A stretch of 14,631 nt of DNA from Russula earlei (Eukaryota; Basidiomycota; Agaricomycetes; Russulales; Russulaceae): assembly GCA_025769875.1 (NCBI GenBank), contig JAGFNK010001123.1:1-14631 (forward strand), read 5' to 3'. A model generated the notes under the pieces. That model was not told the origin of the DNA and did no database searches. It worked only from the letters and a program-made list of their open reading frames with translations. The stretch's first letter is position 1; each line of letters opens with the position of its first letter. Shown in pieces: positions 6,507 to 13,792 of the stretch. Position numbers and translations under genes: made by a program.

Positions 6507-9500
6507 CTATGCAAATTGCAGGTAGCTAAGCCTATTAGCAAAAGGATTGATATATAATGTGTGGCAATGCTCCAGAATGGTAAAGGGAGTCAAAGATGGA
6601 GGAGCGTCTGGACCAAATCGTGGGAACAAGTGGACACTACATACAGTAGTGTTCACCGGGATAACGCCTGCAGATTGCTGCCCATTTTGAATCAATCTAG
6701 ATACCCTATACATACGATGGACATGATCTGGCGTGACTGGAAGCTGTGAGAACCATTCAACGTACACGAGGTGAGTTGGAGGTGTGATGTCCAGGGATGG
6801 GAAGATGTCGCGGATAGCTTTACTTGGTATCTGGAAAACTATGTGTACTTGTGCAACTTGATCCTCTTGGGTAACAGTCAGCTTAGGTTATACATTCATA
6901 AGAATTGCTTACTATGTGTGCCATCACGAACAAGAACAGTATCAAATCTTGCTGGCAGGATACGCCCATGTGAATCGGATTGTTGTGGCTCCACATGCAC
7001 CAAGTCAATTGACTCCATTTGGTTAGTGTCATTATTGCTAGCCACGAACTTGATCCAATGAAAGACTGGGACACCATGGAATGGGATTAGGGTGTTTGCT
7101 GCCCATGTGCGCAATGTTGCCGTTGAGGCATCAGGGTTGTTAACCCAAACAATGAAATCAGCCAGGGCATCTTGAAAGTCGATCGTGCCGTACATCTTAG
7201 CAAGATCATTGAATGATCCTGACTTCATTGTGGGGTTATGTGCCATCTTGAGAATGCCGAGACATGTCTGCAAGGGACCAATTGATGTCCTGATGTCAGC
7301 GTCACACTGCTCACCCTGCTGCTGCCGCTTAATGGATGCCATGTGCTGTTGGACTTTCTCGCAATGCTCCAACCATGTGGTCATCTGTGAGTACTCATCC
7401 TTGTGGTTTGTGGCACGGTATGCATCCTTTGCGAAATCTATGTGAAGACACTTGGTTTGTTCTGTATTATAGTTGTCAGTTGTGCCAAAATACATGATCG
7501 AGGACCAATAGTGAAGGAGACTGTGGATTTTTGGGATGTTAAAGTCATCCCGTGTACCGAGGTCGACAAAGACTGCCTTATTCTCATGGAAGTGTTTGAG
7601 CACGTCCTGAAGGTGGGTAAGAGTACCACTCGTATGGCTTGGGTACTGTGCCAAGTACAAAAAGTCAAGCAGTGCGTGCACTACTTTGATGACACGCATT
7701 GATGCATGGCCACTGAGAAGAGGGATATCAAAAATGACCCCAAGGAGAACATGACAGATATCTTTGTGTTCCTGTCCTGAAACATAAGACAGCGATGTTA
7801 TGTCTTTGGTAAAGAGCATAATGCTGTGATTTGGGGGTAACAGGTGGCAGCGTCGGTTGATTGGTGCCGATCCAAAGACAGTTGGGCTCGTTAGCCACGT
7901 GATAAGATGCTTCATAACACCCTGAAGTAGTTGATGAAGGATATCAGGGGTGATCGACAGGAAGATGTCAGCGAATGGGAGAGATTCCCAGAAAGGGTGA
8001 AAAACAGGCTTGAGGCCAGCTTCTCAACAGGCTCTGTGGAACACACCTACGTCCCCATCTGCTAGGCGATAGAGGTGCTTCATGTCACTAGAGAGACGGG
8101 GCAGGAACTGATAGGGGCCAAAACAGTTTCCATACATGTATGGAATATATTTGCCAAGGCGTGGCATCGAGCTGCCTTGTTTGTCATGCCTTCTAGGTTT
8201 GTTGTTGGAATATAACCGATTAGTACTTGTGCGTGGCGCGATGGCTTTCAACGAATGTCTTTTGGGATATTTCCAATTGTGAGATATAGATATATGGGGT
8301 ATGCCGTCTTCCCGCGGAAGACAGTAAGTTGTGTTTTGTCAGACGAGATGATGATGGGAATGATAGTTGCACCCGGGCGATGGGATTCGAGGGACGTCTG
8401 GCTCCATCATAAGTGTATAATAAAAACTGAAAGTTGGTGTTATGCACCTGGACTGTCCACCACCAATCACCAGTATACATCTCATTGAGGATGCGGGACG
8501 TTCGCTCAGGGGAGGTATAAAGTCGCACAGGTGCAAACACAAGGTCCTTCATGAAATTGGGGTCACCATAGAGAGCCCGGATACATTGTAAGGTGTCACA
8601 GAAAAAGAAGCAAAGATGTTCATGCCCAATGACCAGTTCCTTGCAATTGAATGGCAGTTGCCCAGGCAATTTCTTGTCAATGATATTGTTCAATTCCCTT
8701 GTCATTTTGTAGGAAAGCTCAAGCTTCTCGACGACCTTTCTCTATCCCTCAGTGCTATAATTTGTGAACATAGGGGTACACGTACCTCAGGGATCGCAAG
8801 TAGATCTGTGACCACTGATGATGTTGGGCCATGCATCTTTGCCCAATGTGCGATTTCCCAGTCAATTTTGGAGGAGAATGGAGCCCATATGGTGTCTCTG
8901 GGTGCTGCACCACTAGACCCATTTGCTGCATGGATGTCATACGGTCCAGAAATCGGAGCACCAGGGTGACCAAATGGAAATCGGTCCATTAGCATGGCCT
9001 ATGATTCGCCCACCTCAGTCCACACAGGTGGGTGATCAGGATACCCCAGATCTGCAGGTAATGGCGGTTCGATGGCAGTTTCCTGCCCGGATAAGCACAT
9101 ATTGTGGATTTGATCATCATCATAGTCTACAATGTCAATGGTCAGCGTTAGCCATAAGTGTTGTAGTGGATACTCACTGTCCGATTGCATGACTCCCAAA
9201 ATGGGGTAATTGGCCAAAGGCCCATCATCCGCAGCAGGGTCACGTTCACCACAAGAGGTGATATTGGAAACGATATGGGGTGTGGGAGTTGGGAATGATG
9301 CTAGTGATGATGCTGAGCGATGAATGGACTGAGACTCCAAATGGGCTGGTGTGGTGTTATGCACTATACGGCAGCGCACACTCCTAATCTTTGCAATGTG
9401 TTGAGAGTAGCCGTGATGGGTAAAGTTGCGCTTGCAGCCTGGACAGTGAATCTGTGTGGCTTTCATGACAGAATGCTCAACTAGTTGAGAAGAGGAGGAA

Positions 9501-9511
9501 TGGGAAGTCAC
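6507..9511 (-). pseudogene. Plavaka-type transposase, broken
   Basis: Read from 9511 downward, the gene shows the agaricomycete Plavaka transposase order. It has an N-terminal zinc finger (CPGCKRNF...YSQH, with MKATQ at 9466 the likelier start), [165 protein letters not shown] and, at the C-terminus, YVEWFSQLPV and LFPRFGP, ending at 6507. Introns consistent with the frame are 8742-8785, 8398-8447 and 6866-6912 (GTAAGC..CTGAC..CAAG). Breaks: TAG at 8999-9001, TGA at 8248-8250 and TGA at 8024-8026. There is also a loss of the segment after CMETVLAPISS (about 8120), where relatives have the 'GECP.C' region, with a frame change. It once cut and pasted the element; it is now inactive. Confidence 0.9.
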
Positions 9512-9636
9512 TGTCAGAATATGCCATGTGCTTTTAACATAAAATAAAACTCACCTTGGTCATCAAACCCCCATCACCCTTCCTGTTGTTTCCAGCATTC
9601 TTACCTCCACTCTCTTATTTTCATCTTGCTTCATCC
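9512..9636. promoter_or_regulatory. 125-bp divergent promoter region
   Basis: The starts of the Plavaka gene (minus) and the small spliced gene (plus) face away from each other across 125 bp. The region is AT-rich near 9536-9552 (AACATAAAATAAAACTCACC) and pyrimidine-rich before the plus-strand ATG. On the minus strand, the AAATTTT-type context needed for a clear TATA box is not obvious. A shared promoter is inferred from geometry only. Confidence 0.35.
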
Positions 9637-10005
9637 ATGGCTCCTCGCACTCGTTGCAATGTGGCCAGATGATCTTCTAACAAGGGGAACACGGCATCTA
9701 GGAACGAAGATGCTATGATACAGAGCAACATTGATCATGAAACGTATCTAAAAGGTACTTCAAATTTTATTCATGTCAGCATATCTAATATCAAAAGTAG
9801 GGAATAAATGCACCTTATCCTCCAATGACGCTGATCACCCCAGCTCTGCCAATTTGGCTGTGCAGCCAACCTATACCCCACTTGCAAAGAAGGCACGAAA
9901 GTCCAGTGTGCTGCAGAAGTCCAGTGTGTCACATGGTATCATAGATGTTGCATGTGTTGACTTGGACACAAAGGTCTTGGATATCAAGGAGGGAATAATG
10001 ATTGC
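9637..10005 (+). pseudogene. Small spliced gene, unrecognised, truncated by an LTR element
   Basis: The ATG at 9637 begins MAPRTRCNVA, followed by an in-frame TGA (9670-9672). The reading then continues SSNKGNTASRNEDAMIQSNI...TYLK. A 43-nt intron fits at 9755-9797 (GTACTT..TCTAAT..AAAAG) and joins in frame to VGNKCTLSSNDADHPSSANL, PLAKKARKSSV (a basic, nuclear-localisation-like stretch), and DVACVDLDTKVLDIKEGIMIA, where the LTR of the next element begins. The frame runs on by chance into the LTR to a stop at 10106-10108. I do not recognise the family. The head-to-head position next to Plavaka suggests an accessory gene of that element, but it could be host. The TGA likely derives from an Arg CGA. 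Confidence 0.55.
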
Positions 10006-10353
10006 TGTCATGAACCATTCCCCGGAGAGGGCCCTTGAAGGACCCTTCCTTATAGGAGGAAACCCAGCCTCTATGGTGTCACCCTGTTCACACGAGCAAA
10101 AGGGGTGAGTAGAGGTGTCCACAATATCGCGCGCCCATTGTTGCACGAGCGATTCTCGGCACAATCGACATACAGCAAGCCCCACTTAAAGGCAACCCTT
10201 CTAGCAACAAAAGACAGTATTAGGGCCTTCCTAAGGACCCTTTGGAACGACCCTAGGAACTCTACAATAGGTACTAACCTAGTATCAAAGGCCCTACAAC
10301 GCGTTATTAGACCAACTCTAATAACTATAGAACAAACTACAATATAAGGCAAC

Positions 10354-10407
10354 ACTAAGGACCTTAATAGAAGTATTAGGGTCGACTCTAAGGACCCTAA
10401 TAGAACT
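10354..10407 (+). repeat. Short tandem repeats in U3
   Basis: CTAAGGACCTTAATAGAAGTA (10354-10374) recurs 33 bp later as CTAAGGACCCTAATAGAACTA, with two differences. A third, poorer version, CCTAAGGACCCTTTGGAAC, lies near 10230. The surrounding 10200-10470 is rich in TTAGG/CCTAA words. It may be a nested insertion or an enhancer array. Confidence 0.45.
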
Positions 10408-10578
10408 ATATAAGGGCCTTATAAGATAACACTATTCCCTAACCAAACTACAAGTCCTCAAATGACCGGCCCTAAACTAACTAACAGGAAATGAATCAGG
10501 TGCTTGCACGTGCACTAAAGCAGTAAACATGTGGACAATGGAAGCTCTTACTCATCAGGAGAAGCTTCTTACTCAGCA

Positions 10579-10612
10579 GCTTACTGAGCATGACTGAGCA
10601 TGCTCAGTAAGC
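10579..10612. promoter_or_regulatory. Perfect 14-bp palindrome in U3
   Basis: GCTTACTGAGCATG (10579-10592) and CATGCTCAGTAAGC (10599-10612) are exact reverse complements around a 6-nt centre, ACTGAG. Related TTACTCA and ACTCATCA words surround it. The core TGACTGAGCA resembles extended AP-1/Maf-type bZIP sites. CTCAGTAAGC is also present in the other LTR at 354-363, which argues for a conserved U3 control element. Confidence 0.5.
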
Positions 10613-10694
10613 GTCCTCCGACTTCTTACTCATCACTCTATTGTGCTTGATAACAAGGTTATGACTTGTTCCCTATTTAGCAGTTCTCTTGTAG

Positions 10695-10744
10695 TATATA
10701 AGCGCTCAATAAAGTAGCGGACAGTCCTCAGACTGTCCATTTGT
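10695..10744 (+). promoter_or_regulatory. LTR TATA box, inferred start site and self-primer segment
   Basis: TATATAA at 10695-10701 predicts a transcript starting about 30-35 bases on, at about 10729-10731. Exactly there lies AGACTGTCCA (10730-10739), the complement of the primer-binding site. The 17 bases TCAGACTGTCCATTTGT (10728-10744) are identical in the other LTR (495-511). GGACAGTC (10719-10726) and GACTGTCC (10731-10738) can also pair as an 8-bp hairpin with a CTCA loop. Confidence 0.65.
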
Positions 10745-10962
10745 TTACGGCACTCTCCATCCCTGGGATACTCCTTTAAGGACCATCCCCTTGTGACTAT
10801 CCTGGCCTCTCCCCTGCATAATTGTTCTACTCTCCCAGTAACAATACCTCTCTGGTGTTTGTTGCTTCTCTGGACTCTACTCCTTGCCCACACGGTCTTG
10901 GACGTCTATCGACTCGTCTTCGAGCTTATCCCTCGCTCTTGAACTGGATAGTTCAACAGTGA

Positions 10963-11866
10963 GTCTTGACATCTGGACAGTCTCTTACCACCCGTGCTGA
11001 CCAGTCGACTCATCAAGTGTCCAACGACATTCCGACCCTTAGTTCCTTGGAGCCCCACACTCCCGACATCCAACTACTATCACTTCCCCAATCTCTTCCA
11101 CTTGTCTCAACCCTATCTCCGCCACCCGGACTTCCCCCCGTTGCAACTCATCCCCTTCCAGGGACTTACGAAGAGGACAACCCTCTTGATAATCAAGAAA
11201 ACATTCCTCCGATCCCACAGGGTTTCTTTAATCCTCCGGACTGTGCGGAGTACGCCTTCCACCCCCACCAGTTTCAAGTTTATCGCATCCGGCATAATGA
11301 AGTAGAACACTGGCGCCCTTTGGAGGAAGCAGCACGACGCGACGCCCTTTCCACCATCCCTACTATAGGCCACTTGCTCCAGCGACCATCCACCAACATC
11401 TTTGTGTCCCCCTTTCGGGCCAAAACCGCCCACACTTTTGCGGTACTGCCTACCAACCGCGATCTCGTCAAACAGTTTAGCTTGGCTAGCTTCGAGGTGT
11501 GTAGTTCCGTGGGGATACACCCTCCGGACATAGACTTCCCCTTCGGTCGCCTCCACTACTTGTTTAACTCATCTATATATCGTCATCTGGAGACACTGCC
11601 TCCCATTTATCGATTTGCTGTACCAAGGATCTTTTATCCTTACTTCCATCCACGACTTTCTCGACGGCAGAGTTTATTACTCATACGCTTACCTAAAGAT
11701 AGCTGAGGGAGGATATATATCATTCGAGAACAGCTTCTCGAACTCCCTAGACAACCTCCGTGTCTACCCTGCCTTGTCTCGCTTCTGTTTCCTCCCCCGT
11801 CTCCCTCTGAACCCTCTGCTTACTTTGGATCCTCTTCGCCCAAGTGTTATCAACATTGCTACCTAG
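10963..11866 (+). CDS. First interior frame, Pro-rich, ATG-less; frameshifted
   Basis: A frame open from 10963 to 11706 encodes about 246 residues with no methionine codon at all. It continues, after a +1 change at about 11610-11640, in a second frame to a TAG at 11864-11866 (HDFLDGRVYYSYAYLKIAEG...NSLDNLRVYPAL). The N-terminal third is Pro/Ser/Leu-rich and disordered (QSLPLVSTLSPPPGLPPVAT). After it come an acidic patch (YEEDNPLDNQENIPP) and a mixed, globular-looking part (VEHWRPLEEAARRDAL, SPFRAKTAHTFAVLPTNRD, PFGRLHYLFNSSIYRHL). It is the first coding sequence after the primer-binding site, the place of gag, and could be a highly diverged gag-like protein. No zinc knuckle or known gag motif is visible. 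The frame change suggests decay or frameshifting. I do not recognise the family. Confidence 0.5.
10974..10983 (+). other. Primer-binding site (self-primed type)
   Basis: TGGACAGTCT begins two bases after the LTR end, the normal place for a retroelement primer-binding site. It is the exact reverse complement of 10730-10739 at the predicted 5' end of the element's RNA. In Tf1/sushi-type retrotransposons the first 11 or so RNA bases fold back and prime reverse transcription. I could not match it to a tRNA 3' end from memory. Confidence 0.6.
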
Positions 11867-11871
11867 TGCAC

Positions 11872-11891
11872 AGTTCTTGAAAGTAAGAACT
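11872..11891 (+). other. Hairpin after the first frame
   Basis: AGTTCTT and AAGAACT form a perfect 7-bp stem around GAAAGT, six bases after the TAG at 11864-11866 and before the next frame opens at 11908. It may be an RNA structure acting on translation of the downstream frame, or chance. Confidence 0.25.
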
Positions 11892-11907
11892 ACCCTTGTA
11901 ACACTAG

Positions 11908-12841
11908 ACTAAAGAAATCAAAGCTTTGTCTGCAGTGCCTCCGCGATTCACAGTTTCCCCCAACCCGGGCACTGACTCGGAGTATGACTCAGAAGACGAT
12001 GCAGTCCTCCACCAGCACGGGCTCATTGTTAATCACCTTCCCATCCTTCGGGACATTTACTTTCCCCCAATCTCTATTGTCAACATCTACGACCGGCAAC
12101 AAATTGAAATCTGGTCTCACAACAGCCTACGTCCTCCGAGACTTAATAGGCCTTCTCCCATTCGGACAAGTCCTCAACCAAATACAATACGACTTGTTCG
12201 TTGACACCCTCAGTCACCTCGTCGAACCCACTCGCCGCCAACTCTTATTTTGGTACCTCTCCAACTCTAGAAACTTTGACAGAGAGCCAACTGGTATCCT
12301 CACCCTCACCGACAGCGACGAAAAGCTGTGGACTGAAGTTATCCTGCCTCAGCATTACGCTCTCGTCCAAGAACTATTGGAGGGACAAGCCTCATATTAC
12401 CTATCCCTTTTCACCCTCATGCATGAGCACATCTCGGTGCAGTTTAATTACCTCCGCCTTAACAGATCCACACAGGGAGGACCTGCAACCCTCCAATTGG
12501 CTTACGTAGAAGGCAGAAGGTACATTTACAACTGGAGAGAGACTACCTGGACCCACAGCATCGTGGACGCCCCTCAGAACCTTGTAGACCCTGCAGGACT
12601 CTATTCTCCGCCGCCAGCAGTTTATACTGGCCCCCCTGTCCCCGAAGAACTCTCCACCATCAGCCGACCTCTCACCCCTGTAGTGAGACGAACCCCGACC
12701 AGCAGCATCCGCACCCATTGGTCCCCTACACCAACTCGTCCCGGCTGTCTGCCTCTGCCTCAGAGAAGTGTGCAACTGTGGCTTCCGACCCAACACGCCC
12801 CCCACGCCACCAGGAATAACCCTGTGGACCCCGGGAGATAG
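11908..12841 (+). CDS. Second interior frame, acidic start, globular core, Pro-rich tail
   Basis: It opens after a TAG at 11905-11907 and reads KALSAVPPRFTVSPNP, then an acidic run (GTDSEYDSEDDAVLHQHG). At about 12100-12130 the sense passes by +1 into a frame that runs to 12841: YVLRDLIGLLPFGQVLNQIQ, FVDTLSHLVEPTRRQLLFWY, SDEKLWTEVILPQHYALVQE, SLFTLMHEHISVQFNYLRLN and GRRYIYNWRETTWTHSIVD. It ends in a long Pro/Thr/Ser-rich tail. ATG codons exist only in the second frame (11984), upstream of the point where it becomes protein-like. The core looks helical and could be a capsid-type or nucleic-acid-binding fold, but no named domain is recognised. The last part overlaps the next frame. Confidence 0.5.
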
Positions 12842-12920
12842 ACACCTCCCACATCAACCACTCTGGCACCCTCTCACAGACGAAGAGGCCGCTGCTCTGC
12901 TTCTGCAGTTTCAAGAGTAG
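12687..12920 (+). CDS. Short third interior frame with CxC motif
   Basis: In another +1 frame relative to the preceding one, the sequence reads CLREVCNCGFRPNTPPTPPG, then ITLWTPGDRHLPHQPLWHPL and TDEEAAALLLQFQE to a TAG (12918-12920). The ordered helix at the end and the CNCGF motif look more protein-like than the overlapping tail of the previous frame. That frame continues beyond its own stop to 13076 as a Pro-rich stretch (PPVIPIPLPYTDQQLTPFA). Which frame is used cannot be settled from one copy. No start codon is present. Confidence 0.4.
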   Translation, partial: DEPRPAASAPIGPLHQLVPAVCLCLREVCNCGFRPNTPPTPPGITLWTPGDRHLPHQPLWHPLTDEEAAALLLQFQE

Positions 12921-13010
12921 AGTGCCCTTTACCATTAACTCCCCCCGTTATTCCAATCCCACTCCCATATACTGATCAACAATTAACCCCCTTCGCTACT
13001 CCTCTAGTAG

Positions 13011-13412
13011 AGCATTCAAGTAGTAGCCAGTTCGCCTCCAGGTTCTATAGTTGGCTTACGGTGCTACTTCCCTGAGCTAGCATACTTAGGATCAGTACTA
13101 CCTCATAGAACTCGTAGGGAATTATTAGATTTCAAGAATCATTGCAAGGAACTGTGGCACGCAAGAACACAAGCCTTTGTTCGCATAGACCACCCCATAG
13201 AAGAGATCAATCAGTTCGCTCCGCACCCCTTAGACTTTGAAGGCTTCCTTTGGAAAGGCCGCGTAGCCATAACATACTCTGGCGTCACCGAAGAGTATTT
13301 CCGCATCGCCCAAAACCTCCAAACCCAACGAAGAGGTACACCCGTATTGCTCCCAGCATACGCTGTCACCTACCCGTGGGACGCAACTCATTGGACCATT
13401 GTTCCCCTTTAA
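13011..13412 (+). CDS. Fourth interior frame, 133 codons, ATG-less
   Basis: It is bounded on the left by two adjacent TAGs (13005-13010) and on the right by TAA (13410-13412). It reads LRCYFPELAYLGSVLPHRTR, RELLDFKNHCKELWHARTQA, IEEINQFAPHPLDFEGFLWK, GRVAITYSGVTEEYFRIAQN and VTYPWDATHWTIVPL. Composition is balanced and globular, with no methionine. It lies in the same frame as the preceding 12687-12920 frame and overlaps the next by a +1 step at CTT-TAA, so it may be one segment of a longer protein. No family recognised. Confidence 0.45.
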   Translation, partial: SIQVVASSPPGSIVGLRCYFPELAYLGSVLPHRTRRELLDFKNHCKELWHARTQAFVRIDHPIEEINQFAPHPLDFEGFLWKGRVAITYSGVTEEYFRIAQNLQTQRRGTPVLLPAYAVTYPWDATHWTIVPL

Positions 13413-13788
13413 AATCCCAAGGGCTACTTACACAGAAGTTGTGAAAGGCGAAGACCTTTACAAACCACACGACCACGGAAAGCACATCTTTCATCTCACT
13501 AGAGAAGACCAACACCTTTTCGAACTATCATTCTATTGCAAGGATCCATACTGCTATTGGCACAAAGACTGGCATTACACCCGTGTCTGGCACAAGTCCT
13601 GGGACCCATAGCCCACCATTCGGCCAGCAACATACGCAGAGGTTGTAAAGGGGGAGAACCTTTACAAACCCATACGCTTCATCGGGCGTATCTATTATCG
13701 TACCCCAGAAGAACACCGCCACTCTCTAGAACACCCCTACTTCTGTAAGGACCCATATTGTCCGTGGCACCAAGACTGGCATCGTTAA
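13399..13788 (+). CDS. Tandem-duplicated C-x4-C-x2-H-x3-H module, in-frame TAG between copies
   Basis: Two copies of a 68-codon unit lie in one frame. Copy 1 reads TYTEVVKGEDLYKP, a 23-residue spacer, then CKDPYCYWHKDWH. Copy 2 reads TYAEVVKGENLYKP, a 24-residue spacer, then CKDPYCPWHQDWH. The Cys and His residues (first Cys codons 13537 and 13744) fit a small zinc-binding site, C-x4-C-x2-H-x3-H, which is not the retroviral CCHC knuckle spacing. A TAG at 13609-13611 separates the copies and a TAA at 13786-13788 ends the second. The spacers have diverged while the two motifs stay nearly identical, which argues for selection after duplication. In place of a gag nucleocapsid, this might bind the element's RNA. 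That is inference. No ATG is available. Confidence 0.55.
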
Positions 13789-13792
13789 GTGA

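Larger units (their letters stand above)
10006..10971 (+). repeat. Left LTR (966 bp)
   Basis: TGTCATGAACC...GAGTCTTGACA, with TGTCA/TGACA inverted ends. U3 runs to about 10729 and includes a TATA box (10695-10701), a strong palindrome (10579-10612) and short tandem repeats (10354-10410). R and U5 form a pyrimidine-rich, ATG-free leader. The start is fixed by the right copy at 14439; the end is fixed by homology with the end of the LTR at 793 (GTCTTGACA). Confidence 0.8.

Noticed and set aside
10006..10108. In-frame extension of the small spliced gene into the LTR
   Set aside because: The same bases occur at 14439-14541 as LTR sequence, so this is read-through into the insertion, not native coding.
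11113..11556. 147-codon minus-strand frame inside the LTR element
   Set aside because: It is antisense to the more convincing plus-strand frame and arises from its codon bias.
12401..12805. 134-codon minus-strand frame
   Set aside because: It is antisense to the Pro/Thr-rich tail, which gives Gly/Arg-rich open frames on the other strand.
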